Origin: Natronohydrobacter sp.
Lineage (GTDB): Bacteria; Pseudomonadota; Alphaproteobacteria; Rhodobacterales; Rhodobacteraceae
Length of the DNA: 64,000 nt
Assembly (NCBI GenBank): GCA_030603695.1
Contig: JAUVXF010000006.1
Location: forward strand, 62,001-126,000
Direction of reading: 5' to 3'
This document shows positions 46,813 through 55,478 of the stretch, piece by piece; position 1 is the stretch's first letter; each line of letters opens with the position of its first letter. A program made the position numbers and the translations under genes. The notes beneath the pieces were generated by a model. That model was not told where the DNA came from. It ran no database searches and saw only the letters and a list, made by a program, of their open reading frames with translations.

Positions 46813-46851
46813 AACGCGTTGCGGACATACACTGCCGCAGCGCGTTTTTTT
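46813..46851 (+). terminator. Intrinsic terminator of prpE
   Basis: AACGCGTTGCGG pairs with CCGCAGCGCGTT (one G-T wobble) around a ~10-nt loop and is followed by a run of seven or more T. It ends only 15 bp before the Hpt gene's ATG. Confidence 0.85.
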
Positions 46852-46866
46852 CATACCGTGTTTTCG

Positions 46867-47208
46867 ATGACTGTTCATTCCATCATGTCTTTGCGCGAAT
46901 TTGATACGCATCTTGTCAGCTCTATGATCGCGCTTGCTGGTGCGGGCTTGCAAAACCAATTGCCAGCAGATTTTGAACGCTGCGCCCAACGCTTGCACGA
47001 TATCAGGCGCAGTGGCGGGCACGCGCAGATGCAGCGCGCCTTGCATGAATTGCGTGGCCTTGCGCTGGCTGTCGGGGCAGACCAGCTTGCAGACCTCTGC
47101 GCGGGTATCGAAAATCATAGCATGAACACAGAGCTTTGCACCCATCTGGCAGAGGCCAGCACGGCGCTTGCAACCTCTATCCGCAGCCTGCGCGCTGCCA
47201 CGTCATGA
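46867..47208 (+). CDS. Histidine phosphotransfer (Hpt) domain protein
   Basis: A 113-residue cytoplasmic protein of the Hpt four-helix-bundle type. The phosphorylatable His is in ALHELRGLALAVGADQLADLC, which matches the H-x-L-[RK]-G-x2-x2-[GA] signature. It should relay phosphate in a phosphorelay, most simply to the response regulator encoded next (stop/start overlap ATGA at 47205-47208). The ATG at 46867 is directly behind the prpE terminator and has no clear Shine-Dalgarno; the ATG at 46885 is also possible. Confidence 0.8.
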   Translation: MTVHSIMSLREFDTHLVSSMIALAGAGLQNQLPADFERCAQRLHDIRRSGGHAQMQRALHELRGLALAVGADQLADLCAGIENHSMNTELCTHLAEASTALATSIRSLRAATS

Positions 47209-48584
47209 CCCCGCGCGCGCCTGCCCCGCAACCCCCGGAACTGCTGCTGATAGAAGATACACCCTCGTTGCAGATGTTGTATCGCGCGGTTCTGAACAAA
47301 GCCGGATATCGTGTTATCTGCGCGGAGTCTGGCGCAACAGGGCGCGCGAAATTTGATATCCACCGCCCGCCCGTGGTGGTGCTTGATCTGATGTTGCCTG
47401 ATATGGATGGCATGACGTTGATTGACGATATGCTGGCAAATGCGCCCAAAACGCGGATCATTGTCATCACCGCCGATGGCACTGTGGACAGGGCCATAGA
47501 TGCCACCCGCAAGGGCGCGTATGATTTCCTTGTCAAACCCTTGGGCGATATGCGCCTTGTGACGGCTGTCAGCGCCGCAATGACCGAATACCGCGCGCAG
47601 GCGCGCTATAGCGGGACATTGGGGGGGGAGCTGCCAGACTTGGGCAAGGCATTCTTTTCCGGCCCGTCAGACAGCGTGGCAAAGCTGCTGAAAGAGATTG
47701 GCGCGGTTGCACGATCTTGCGTGCCACTGGTTATTCTGGGCGAACGTGGCTGCGGCAAACGCGCTGTCGCGGAATTGGTGCACCAGCATTCAGCCCGCGC
47801 GGCCAAGCCCTTTGTCGCTGTCGATTGCGCCATGCAAACCGGCCCGGCACTGGAAGAAGCCCTGTTTGGCACCGAGGCCAGCCCGCAAGCGCACCCGCGC
47901 CTTGGGGCCTTGGCGCGCGCGCATGGCGGCACACTTCTGATCGCACAGCCCGAAGCCATGGAACCGGCGCTGCAATTGCGGCTGCTGGCGGCGCTGCAAT
48001 CCGGGCTGGTGGCGACAGGGCAAGGGGGTGCTTCCAGCGCGTGCGATGTGCGCCTGATCTGTGCCACCCGCCAACACCCCGCCGCAGACATGCAAGCGGG
48101 CCGCTTGACCGAAGAATTTTATTACCAATGCTGTGTCATCCCGCTGCATGTGCCCCCCTTGGCCGCGCGGCGCGATGATATCGTGCCGCTGGCGCTGAAT
48201 CTGGTCGCGGCGCTTGCCCGCGCGGAGGGGAAGCATTTCAGCCGCATTTCCGATGCCGGCGCAGAAAAGCTGCGCACCCGGCCCTGGCCGGGCAATCTGC
48301 GCGAATTGATCAATGTGCTGCGCCATGCCGTAATCTTGCATGACGGGCCGGAATTGGGCGTGGCCATGTTGCCCGATTGCCCCGCCCTGACAGAGGCCAC
48401 CCCCACCGCCCAGACGCTGGAAGAGGCCATGAAGGGTCTAAGCATGGCAGAGATCGAACGCCGCGCCTTTTTGGCTGCGCTGATGCGCCATGATGGCTCT
48501 GTCCCCCGCGCCGCGCGGGAACTGGACATTGCGCCATCAACGCTTTACCGCAGACGCGATGTCCTCGCACAATTCACCCAATAG
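47205..48584 (+). CDS. NtrC-type response regulator with degenerate AAA+ domain
   Basis: A 459-residue regulator: receiver (residues ~12-130; phosphoacceptor Asp61 in VVLDLMLPDMDGM), AAA+ domain (~150-385), and Fis-type helix-turn-helix (RAARELDIAPSTLYRRRDVL). The Walker A is present as GERGCGKR (179-186). The sigma-54 loop GAFTGA is missing: FGTEASPQAHPRLG stands where LFGHEKGAFTGA would be. Walker B is GGTLLIAQPE instead of GGTLFLDE. It therefore probably cannot open sigma-54 promoters and may act as a plain DNA-binding regulator, as known for Rhodobacter NtrC. Paired with the Hpt protein upstream. Confidence 0.85.
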   Translation: MTPRAPAPQPPELLLIEDTPSLQMLYRAVLNKAGYRVICAESGATGRAKFDIHRPPVVVLDLMLPDMDGMTLIDDMLANAPKTRIIVITADGTVDRAIDATRKGAYDFLVKPLGDMRLVTAVSAAMTEYRAQARYSGTLGGELPDLGKAFFSGPSDSVAKLLKEIGAVARSCVPLVILGERGCGKRAVAELVHQHSARAAKPFVAVDCAMQTGPALEEALFGTEASPQAHPRLGALARAHGGTLLIAQPEAMEPALQLRLLAALQSGLVATGQGGASSACDVRLICATRQHPAADMQAGRLTEEFYYQCCVIPLHVPPLAARRDDIVPLALNLVAALARAEGKHFSRISDAGAEKLRTRPWPGNLRELINVLRHAVILHDGPELGVAMLPDCPALTEATPTAQTLEEAMKGLSMAEIERRAFLAALMRHDGSVPRAARELDIAPSTLYRRRDVLAQFTQ

Positions 48585-49413
48585 CGCTGCGCGCAGTGTT
48601 CTTATCACCGGCTGTTCCTCCGGGATCGGCTATCACGCGGCGCATGCGCTGGCCGCGCGGGGCTGGCGTGTCTTTGCCACCTGCCGGGCCGAAGCGGATT
48701 GCGCGCGCCTGCGCGCCGAGGGGCTGGAAAGCCTGCACCTGGATTACAGCGATAAACCTTCTATCCATGCCGCCCTGGCCGAAGTGCTGGCCCGCACGGG
48801 CGGCAGGCTGGATGCGCTGTTCAACAATGGCGCCTATGCCGTGCCCGGCGCCACTGAAGATTTGCCCACAGAGGCCCTGCGCGCCCTGTTCGAGGTCAAT
48901 TTCTTTGGCTGGCATGAATTGACGCGCGCGGTGCTGCCAGTGATGCGCGCCCAGGGGCACGGGCGGATTGTGCAAAACAGTTCGGTTCTGGGGCTGGCCG
49001 CGCTGCGCTGGCGCGGGGCCTATGTCTCTTCCAAATTCGCGCTGGAAGGGCTGACCGATGTCTTGCGGCTGGAAATGGCAGGCACGGGCATTGATATCAT
49101 CCTGATCGAACCGGGGCCGATCACCACCCGCATTCGCGAAAATTCCATCCCGCATTTCGAGGCATGGATAGACTGGAAAAACAGCCCCCGCCGGGCGCAA
49201 TATGAAGACAGCCTGCTGGCGCGGCTTTATGACAAACGCGGCCCGGATTTCTTCGAACTCCCTCCCGATGCCGTAACCCGCCGCCTGATCCATGCGCTTG
49301 AATCGCGCCGCCCCCGCCCGCGCTATTATGTGACCACCCCCACCCGCCTGCTGGGAACAATCCGGCGCATACTGCCCACGGCCGCGCTGGACTGGGTGTT
49401 GCGGAAATTGTGA
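48559..49413 (+). CDS. Short-chain dehydrogenase/reductase
   Basis: A 284-residue SDR with the nucleotide-binding TGCSSGIG motif, NNGAY, catalytic Ser in QNSSVLG, and YVSSK with the catalytic Tyr/Lys. Substrate unknown; similar enzymes act on steroids, retinoids or acyl groups. The start at 48559 overlaps the end of the response-regulator gene by 26 bases in another frame, so coupled expression is likely. No regulator link is proven. Confidence 0.88.
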   Translation: MSSHNSPNSAARSVLITGCSSGIGYHAAHALAARGWRVFATCRAEADCARLRAEGLESLHLDYSDKPSIHAALAEVLARTGGRLDALFNNGAYAVPGATEDLPTEALRALFEVNFFGWHELTRAVLPVMRAQGHGRIVQNSSVLGLAALRWRGAYVSSKFALEGLTDVLRLEMAGTGIDIILIEPGPITTRIRENSIPHFEAWIDWKNSPRRAQYEDSLLARLYDKRGPDFFELPPDAVTRRLIHALESRRPRPRYYVTTPTRLLGTIRRILPTAALDWVLRKL

Positions 49414-49499
49414 TCCCGACTGTTTTTGGGGGTCGCAATCATGGGCAGAGAGGCTAGATTGCCCCCCAATGCAGACCATGAGCCTGAAAGGTGTGTCCC

Positions 49500-49706
49500 A
49501 TGACGTCAGACCCGTTGTTTATTCTTGCTGCAATCGCCTCTCTGGGGGTGCTGGCGGTGCTGGCCGTGGGGATTGCGGGCTTTGGCCGTGGGGGCGAATT
49601 TAACCGCAAACACGGCAACCGCATGATGCGCTGGCGGCTATATGCGCAATTTGGCGCCGTGGCGCTGATCATGGTTTTTGTCTATTTCCGATCAAAAGGG
49701 GCCTGA
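49500..49706 (+). CDS. Small two-helix membrane protein (HIG1/twin-transmembrane type)
   Basis: A 68-residue protein with two transmembrane helices (FILAAIASLGVLAVLAVGI and YAQFGAVALIMVFVYF) joined by a basic loop (NRKHGNRMMRWR). This is the twin-transmembrane/HIG1-like layout that I recall next to the cob(I)alamin adenosyltransferase gene in Rhodobacteraceae. It ends one base before that gene's ATG. Function unknown, possibly respiratory-complex related by homology to HIG1. Confidence 0.75.
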   Translation: MTSDPLFILAAIASLGVLAVLAVGIAGFGRGGEFNRKHGNRMMRWRLYAQFGAVALIMVFVYFRSKGA

Positions 49707-49707
49707 A

Positions 49708-50280
49708 ATGGTTGTTCTGAACCGAATTTACACCCGCACCGGCGATGCGGGCGAAACCGCGCTTGGCAATGGCGCGCGCGTGGCCAAACACAGCCAGCGC
49801 GTCACCGCCTATGGCACAGTGGACGAGTTGAACGCCACCATCGGCATGGCACGCCTGCACGCCACAGGCGAGATGGAGCAAGCCTTTGCCCGCATCCAGA
49901 ACGATCTGTTCGATCTGGGCGCAGATCTCTGCCGCCCGGAGATGGAGCGCGACTCTGAAGCCGAATACACCCCCTTGCGGATTGTGCCCGCGCAGGTGGA
50001 CAGGCTGGAGCGCGAGATTGACGCAATGAATACCAAGCTGCAACCGCTGCGCAGCTTCATCCTGCCCGGCGGGTCTGCCCTGGCCGCGCATTTGCATCTG
50101 TGCCGCACTGTCGCGCGCCGGGCAGAGCGCGAAACCGTGGCCCTGACAGCAATGGAAGGTGTGAACGAATCGGCGGTGAAATATCTGAACCGCCTGTCAG
50201 ACTGGTTCTTTGTGGCCGGCCGGATTGCCAATAATGACGGCGCGGATGATATCTTGTGGGTTCCGGGCGCAAATCGTTAG
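49708..50280 (+). CDS. Cob(I)alamin adenosyltransferase, PduO type
   Basis: Transfers adenosyl from ATP to cob(I)alamin, making adenosylcobalamin. The 190 residues have the PduO signature: RIYTRTGDAGETALGNGARV at the ATP site, YGTVDELNATIG, RSFILPGG, and CRTVARRAERETVAL. Ribosome site AAAAGGGGCCTGAA. Co-transcribed with the small membrane protein; upstream of etfBA. Confidence 0.95.
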   Translation: MVVLNRIYTRTGDAGETALGNGARVAKHSQRVTAYGTVDELNATIGMARLHATGEMEQAFARIQNDLFDLGADLCRPEMERDSEAEYTPLRIVPAQVDRLEREIDAMNTKLQPLRSFILPGGSALAAHLHLCRTVARRAERETVALTAMEGVNESAVKYLNRLSDWFFVAGRIANNDGADDILWVPGANR

Positions 50281-50394
50281 CGCCCACACCCCGGAACGCG
50301 GCGTCCCAAAGGGCAAATGGGTCGATTTTGCACTGTTTTCGGCGCGCGCGCCCCGCTACAAACCGATCAGCGAATACTAGGGAGAAACACGCTT

Positions 50395-51156
50395 ATGAAG
50401 GTTCTGGTGCCTGTAAAGCGCGTGATCGACTATAACGTGAAAGTCCGTGTGAAGGCGGATGGCAGCGGGGTTGATCTGGCGAATGTGAAAATGTCGATGA
50501 ACCCGTTCGACGAGATTGCCGTGGAAGAGGCGATCCGCCTGAAGGAAAAAGGCGTGGTGACAGAGATTGTCGCGGTGTCCATCGGGGTGAAACAGGCGCA
50601 GGAAACATTGCGCACAGCGCTGGCCATGGGCGCAGACCGCGCGATTTTGATTGTCGCCTCGGAAGATGTGCATACCGATATCGAACCTTTGGCTGTGGCC
50701 AAACTGCTGAAAGCCGTGATTGCCGAAGAAGCGCCGGGGCTGGTGCTGTGCGGCAAACAGGCGATTGACAATGACATGAACGCCACAGGCCAGATGCTGG
50801 CTGCGCTGACAGGCTGGGCGCAGGCCACATTCGCCTCTGAAGTGGCGATAGAGGGCGACAGCGCCACTGTTACCCGCGAAGTGGATGGCGGCTTGCAGAC
50901 CATCAAGGTGACACTGCCCGCAATCATCTCTGTCGATCTGCGCCTGAACGAGCCGCGCTATGCCTCGCTGCCCAATATCATGAAGGCCAAGAAAAAGCAG
51001 CTGGATGAGAAAACGCCCGCCGATTACGGCGTGGATATCACCCCGCGCCTGAGTGTGCTGAGCACATCCGAACCCGCCACACGCGCGGCAGGGGTGAAGG
51101 TTGGCTCTGTTGATGAACTGGTTGCGAAACTCAAAGATGAAGCGGGGGTGATCTGA
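50395..51156 (+). CDS. etfB: Electron transfer flavoprotein beta subunit
   Basis: With EtfA, passes electrons from acyl-CoA and related dehydrogenases to ETF-quinone oxidoreductase. The 253 residues start [20 protein letters not shown] and contain the conserved [23 protein letters not shown]-like block (positions ~119-141) and [20 protein letters not shown]. The start is fixed by AGGGAGAAACACGCTT. The stop shares a base with the etfA start (TGATG). Confidence 0.97.
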   Translation: MKVLVPVKRVIDYNVKVRVKADGSGVDLANVKMSMNPFDEIAVEEAIRLKEKGVVTEIVAVSIGVKQAQETLRTALAMGADRAILIVASEDVHTDIEPLAVAKLLKAVIAEEAPGLVLCGKQAIDNDMNATGQMLAALTGWAQATFASEVAIEGDSATVTREVDGGLQTIKVTLPAIISVDLRLNEPRYASLPNIMKAKKKQLDEKTPADYGVDITPRLSVLSTSEPATRAAGVKVGSVDELVAKLKDEAGVI

Positions 51157-52082
51157 TGGCGGTTCTTCTTCTGGCAGAAGTGACAGATGGCGCGCTGAAT
51201 GTGGATGCGACCTCCAAGGCCGTCACCGCCGCGCGCAGCTTGGGCGATGTGACAGTGCTGTGCGCCGGGGCCTCTGCCGCCGGTGCGGCGGCGGATGCGG
51301 CCAAAATTGATGGCGTGGCCAAGGTGCTTTGCGCCGAAGATGCCAGCCTTGGGCACCGCCTGGCCGAACCCACCGCCGCGCTGATCGTGTCTATCGCCGG
51401 GGGCTATAGCCATATTTGCGCCCCCTCTACCACAGATGCGAAAAACATTCTCCCGCGCGTGGCGGCGCTGTTGGATGTCATGGTGCTGTCGGATGTGACA
51501 GCCGTAATTGATGCAGATACCTTTCAGCGCCCCATCTATGCGGGCAACGCAATCCAGACAGTGAAATCTTCGGACGCGACCAAGGTTCTGACATTGCGCA
51601 CCGCCAGTTTCGAGGGCGCGGGCACAGGCGGCGCGGCCCCGGTGGAAAATATCGCAGCCGCCGCAAATCCGGGCCTGTCGGAATGGGTGGAAGACAAGGT
51701 TGCCGCCACAGACAGGCCAGAACTGACATCTGCCAAAGTGGTGGTGTCTGGCGGGCGCGGTGTGGGTTCGGAAGCGGATTTCAAGATTATCGAAGGGCTG
51801 GCCGACAAGCTGGGGGCCGCCGTGGGCGCCAGCCGCGCGGCAGTTGATTCGGGCTATGCCCCCAATGACTGGCAAGTGGGCCAGACTGGCAAAGTGGTTG
51901 CGCCAGAACTGTATATCGCTGTTGGTATTTCTGGCGCGATTCAGCATCTGGCGGGCATGAAGGACAGCAAGATCATCGTCGCCATAAACAAGGACGAAGA
52001 AGCGCCCATTTTTCAGGTGGCCGATTACGGGCTGGTGGGCGATCTGTTTACCATTGTGCCAGAACTGACAAAGAAACTGTAA
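51156..52082 (+). CDS. etfA: Electron transfer flavoprotein alpha subunit
   Basis: FAD-binding subunit of ETF. The 308 residues end with the FAD signature region: VVSGGRGVGSEADFKIIEGL, YIAVGISGAIQHLAGM and VAINKDEEAPIFQVADYGLV. Works with EtfB in beta-oxidation and amino-acid degradation. Followed by GC-rich hairpins that probably end the transcript. Confidence 0.98.
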   Translation: MAVLLLAEVTDGALNVDATSKAVTAARSLGDVTVLCAGASAAGAAADAAKIDGVAKVLCAEDASLGHRLAEPTAALIVSIAGGYSHICAPSTTDAKNILPRVAALLDVMVLSDVTAVIDADTFQRPIYAGNAIQTVKSSDATKVLTLRTASFEGAGTGGAAPVENIAAAANPGLSEWVEDKVAATDRPELTSAKVVVSGGRGVGSEADFKIIEGLADKLGAAVGASRAAVDSGYAPNDWQVGQTGKVVAPELYIAVGISGAIQHLAGMKDSKIIVAINKDEEAPIFQVADYGLVGDLFTIVPELTKKL

Positions 52083-52085
52083 ATC

Positions 52086-52153
52086 GCGCGGGCGGGGCAT
52101 TCCCCCCGCGCATTGCGCCAGAAAACTGCTTATGCCGCGCCTTGGCGCGGCAT
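52086..52153. terminator. Two GC-rich hairpins after etfA
   Basis: First, GCGCGGGCGGGG with CCCCCCGCGC (one bulge) at 52086-52111. Second, ATGCCGCGCC-TT-GGCGCGGCAT, a perfect 10-bp stem at 52132-52153, followed on the plus strand by TTCACTTT. They lie between convergent etfA and the small minus-strand gene, and the second overlaps that gene's last codons. They could terminate both. Confidence 0.5.
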
Positions 52154-52444
52154 TTCACTTTCCCAAAGCTGCAACAGATCGGCGGCAGTGCTGGCCCGGC
52201 TGGCAGAAAGTGCCAGATAATGCACATCGGCCCCCACCATCGCGGCCTGACGCCAAACCCGCGCCGCGCGTTTGCCGCTTTCGCCGCCCTCTCCGAACAT
52301 GGATTGCACGCCATCCGCAGCAGAGGCCAGCGCCACCACCAATTCCAGCGCCGGTGCTTCTGGCCATTGTGCCGCCAGACGCTGCGGCAAATCGTCCAGG
52401 GCTTGCAGCGGGTCGCAAATGGCCCGCGCTCCCATCTCTATCAT
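52130..52444 (-). CDS. Small conserved-looking protein of unknown function
   Basis: A 104-residue soluble, mostly helical protein of Ala/Leu-rich composition (ALELVVALASAADGVQSMFG, GADVHYLALSASRASTAADL). Host-like third-position GC and clean codon use support it as a real gene, but I recognise no family. The ATG at 52444 is my choice; a TTG at 52471 is in frame. Its last seven codons form the palindrome ATGCCGCGCC/GGCGCGGCAT on the DNA level. Convergent with etfA. Confidence 0.55.
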   Translation of the reverse strand: MIEMGARAICDPLQALDDLPQRLAAQWPEAPALELVVALASAADGVQSMFGEGGESGKRAARVWRQAAMVGADVHYLALSASRASTAADLLQLWESEMPRQGAA

Positions 52445-52471
52445 TGCGTCCAGACGGTATGCGCTACGCAA

Positions 52472-52781
52472 ATCTGCCCCGCCAAAAGAGGCAGGTGTAA
52501 CGCATCATTAACCGCATAGCGCCATACACCGAAGAAAACCCACGCCAGAGAGACCGGGAATCACCAACCCGAACGACCACCAAAACCCCACGGCAAATTT
52601 ATGCGGTGCATCTGCCCTTGGTGCAACCGCTTCTACCCCAACCATGCCGATTTTCGGACAAATCCTGACGATTTTAATTGTGAAAACCGTTTCAAGATGG
52701 GAAAAAGCGCCCGAAGATACAGGTATCGGGCGGAGCCACTCTCGCCCGAACATTTTTAACTAAAGGAGCCCGACCCCAAAA
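52472..52781 (+). promoter_or_regulatory. Upstream region of the mrp operon, no gene seen
   Basis: This 310-bp stretch shows no credible coding region on either strand. It contains a slightly AT-richer part at about 52660-52760 just before the mrpA ribosome site (AAAGGAGCCCG), where the promoter of the mrp operon should lie. No riboswitch or known operator recognised. Confidence 0.35.
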
Positions 52782-55058
52782 ATGGCGGAACATTCGGACC
52801 CCAACGCCCCTTGGAAAACTGTTTCAGGGATTGGCACATCTGGCGTGACAGCGCTGCTGTTCGTGTTTTTCCTGCAATATCTGCCCGTCATCGCCGCAGG
52901 CGAAACGGTGCGCTGGGTTGTGCCCTGGATACCCAGTCTGGATATCAATCTGACATTCTGGATAGACGGGCTTAGCCTGATGTTCGCGCTGCTGATTACA
53001 GGCATTGGCGCGATGGTGATGCTTTATGCCGCGAAATATCTGGCAGGCCACCCGCAATATGATCGCTTTGCGCTGTATCTGTTCAGTTTCATGCTGTCGA
53101 TGCTGGGGCTGGTGCTGGCCGATAACCTGATCGCGCTGTTCGTGTTCTGGGAATTGACGACCTTCACCTCTTACCTGCTGATCGGCTTTAGCCATGCAGA
53201 CCCGAAATCGCGCCGCAACGCGCTGCAAGCGCTGCTGCTGACAGCGGCGGGCGGGCTGGCGCTGCTGGCGGGGTTCATCATGCTGGGGATCACCCAAGGC
53301 ACGTTCGAGATGTCGGAAATCACCGCATCTGGCAGCCTTGTGGGCAAGGAATTCTACACGCTGATCCTGTTTTTGGTGCTGGCGGGCGCATTTACCAAAT
53401 CGGCGCAGGTGCCGTTTCACTTCTGGTTGCCCAATGCCATGGCCGCCCCTACCCCTGTTTCGGCCTATCTGCATTCGGCCACGATGGTAAAAGCGGGCGT
53501 CTATCTGCTGGCGCGGATGCACCCTGCCCTGTCCGGGTCTGATCTGTGGATATGGATTTTGTCCATCTTCGGGGCGGTGACAGCGGTTTTCGCCTCTTTC
53601 ATGGCGCTGCGCCAAACCGATCTGAAACAAACGCTGGCCTATACCACGCTGATGGCCCTGGGCACGCTGGTAATGTTTCTTGCCGGTTCCACAGGCTATG
53701 CAATCACGGCAGCAATGACATTCCTGCTGGTGCATTCGCTGTATAAGGCCGGGCTGTTTCTGACCATCGGGATTATCGATCACGCCACCGGCACGCGCGA
53801 TGCCAATGTGCTGGGCGGTTTGCGCGCAGCCATGCCGATTACGGCCATGGCCGCGGCGGCGGCCGGGCTGGCCATGGCGGGTATTCCGCCCTTCCTTGGT
53901 TTTATCGCCAAAGAAGTGGCCTATGCCGGCGCGCTGGAAATGCGGCTGATGGTCTTTGTTGTGCCCATGGCGCTGATTGCCTTTGCCCTGATGTTCGCGG
54001 TGGCCGGGATTGTGGCCTATAAGCCCTTTTACGGCCCGCAAGGCAAATTGCCCCACAAGCCGCATGAAGGGCCTTGGCCCATGCTGCTTGGCCCTGTGGT
54101 GCTGGGCACGCTGGGGCTGGCCTTTGGCCTGTTGCCGGGGCTAAGCGCCTATTACCTGATAGAACCTGCGGTGAATGCCGTGATGGGCGCGCCAGACAGG
54201 GGCGGGCGGGTGAAGCTTTGGGCCGGGTTCAACCTGCCCTTGCTGCTTAGCCTGATCACCTTTGCGCTGGGGTTTGTGCTCTATGCCAAACATCAGGCAT
54301 TGCGCGGCCTGCTGGCCCGGATAGAGGCGCGCGGCCCCGATCTGGATGCCGGTTGGGATGTGTTTCTGGAACGGTTCATGGCCTTTACCAAGGTGCAAAC
54401 CAAACTGATCCAGACAGGTGTTTTGCGCCAATACATGTTCGCCACATTCGCCGTCTTTGCCGTGACTGTGTTTGTCACGCTTGTGACGCGCAATGTGGGC
54501 GGGGTGCGGCTGGCCCTTGGCGGGCTTAGTTTCATGGAATGGGGAGTGGCGCTTCTGATCATTGCGGGAACGGTGCTTGTGCTGCTGACCTCTTCGCGGA
54601 TCATGGCGCTTGTGGCTTTGGGCGTGGTGGGGATTGGCGTTGCGCTGATTTTCATCATGTATTCGGCCCCCGATGTGGCGATTACACAGCTGTTGGTGGA
54701 ACTTCTGGTGGTGGTGCTGCTGGCGCTTGCCTTCCTGAAAATGCCAAACCTTGATCCAACAGGCGCGCAGAAGCACAGCTTCCTGAATGCGACATTGGCC
54801 ATTTCCGTGGGTGTTCTGACATCGGTTGTCGTGCTTTTGGTGGTGGATCAGCCCTTTGACAGGCGCCTGACCACCTTTTTCGAGGCGACAAGCTGGACAG
54901 AAGCCTTTGGCCGCAACATCGTGAACGTCATTCTGGTGGATTTCCGCACGCTGGATACATTCGGAGAGATTGCGGTTGTCCTGATTGCAGCCCTTGGCGC
55001 CTTCGTGCTGCTGAAAGGCGCTGCAAAAGCCCGCGCGGCGAAGGAGGAGAAGGAATGA
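52782..55058 (+). CDS. mrpA: Mrp-type Na+(K+)/H+ antiporter subunit A
   Basis: The large subunit of the Mrp/Pha/Mnh antiporter, homologous to NuoL. The 758-residue, ~20-helix protein has the proton-channel core (YAAKYLAGHPQYDRFALYL, FWELTTFTSYLLIGF, FHFWLPNAMAAPTPVSAYLH, LMALGTLVMF) and a C-terminal MbhD/MrpB-like extension (VLVLLTSSRIMALVALGVVG, YSAPDVAITQLLVELLVVVL). Strong ribosome site AAAGGAGCCCG. Begins a seven-gene ATGA-linked operon that exchanges cytoplasmic Na+ or K+ for H+, important for alkaline or saline growth. Confidence 0.95.
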   Translation: MAEHSDPNAPWKTVSGIGTSGVTALLFVFFLQYLPVIAAGETVRWVVPWIPSLDINLTFWIDGLSLMFALLITGIGAMVMLYAAKYLAGHPQYDRFALYLFSFMLSMLGLVLADNLIALFVFWELTTFTSYLLIGFSHADPKSRRNALQALLLTAAGGLALLAGFIMLGITQGTFEMSEITASGSLVGKEFYTLILFLVLAGAFTKSAQVPFHFWLPNAMAAPTPVSAYLHSATMVKAGVYLLARMHPALSGSDLWIWILSIFGAVTAVFASFMALRQTDLKQTLAYTTLMALGTLVMFLAGSTGYAITAAMTFLLVHSLYKAGLFLTIGIIDHATGTRDANVLGGLRAAMPITAMAAAAAGLAMAGIPPFLGFIAKEVAYAGALEMRLMVFVVPMALIAFALMFAVAGIVAYKPFYGPQGKLPHKPHEGPWPMLLGPVVLGTLGLAFGLLPGLSAYYLIEPAVNAVMGAPDRGGRVKLWAGFNLPLLLSLITFALGFVLYAKHQALRGLLARIEARGPDLDAGWDVFLERFMAFTKVQTKLIQTGVLRQYMFATFAVFAVTVFVTLVTRNVGGVRLALGGLSFMEWGVALLIIAGTVLVLLTSSRIMALVALGVVGIGVALIFIMYSAPDVAITQLLVELLVVVLLALAFLKMPNLDPTGAQKHSFLNATLAISVGVLTSVVVLLVVDQPFDRRLTTFFEATSWTEAFGRNIVNVILVDFRTLDTFGEIAVVLIAALGAFVLLKGAAKARAAKEEKE

Positions 55059-55477
55059 ATTCCATCATCTTTACAGCCGCCGCGCGCTTGCTGGTGGCGC
55101 TGTTATTCGTGTTTTCGCTGTTCATGCTGCTGCGCGGGCACCATCTGCCCGGCGGCGGATTTATCGGCGGGCTGATCGGGGCGGTGGCGTTTATCGTCTA
55201 TTCGCTGGCCTGCGGCCCGGCAGAGGCCCGCAAGGCGCTGCGCATCACCCCCGAAGTGATTGCCATGCTGGGGCTTGGGATTGCGCTGCTGGCGGGGATG
55301 TTCTCGTTCTTCATGGGTGATCCGTTCTTTACCGGGCAGTGGTATTGGGTGGGTGGCGACAGCTATGACACCGCGGCCTTCTCGGTGAATACGGTTCTGG
55401 TATTCGATATCGGGGTATATCTGGTGGTTTTGGGGGGGATCTTATCCTTGACCTATGCTTTCGAGGAGGAGACCTGA
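55055..55477 (+). CDS. mrpB: Mrp antiporter subunit B
   Basis: A 140-residue, four-helix membrane protein of the MnhB domain: SIIFTAAARLLVALLFVFSL, LRGHHLPGGGFIGGLIGAV, and a C-terminal DIGVYLVVLGGILSL. The Gly-rich HLPGGGF motif is diagnostic. Start overlaps the mrpA stop (ATGA). It joins the Mrp complex; its individual role is structural. Confidence 0.93.
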   Translation: MNSIIFTAAARLLVALLFVFSLFMLLRGHHLPGGGFIGGLIGAVAFIVYSLACGPAEARKALRITPEVIAMLGLGIALLAGMFSFFMGDPFFTGQWYWVGGDSYDTAAFSVNTVLVFDIGVYLVVLGGILSLTYAFEEET

Positions 55478-55478
55478 G

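Noticed and set aside
44825-46828. Long antisense frame opposite prpE
   Set aside because: His/Gln/Arg-rich composition typical of GC-driven shadow frames; prpE fully explains the region.
46819-46866. Extended TTG start for the Hpt gene
   Set aside because: It would start inside the prpE terminator stem.
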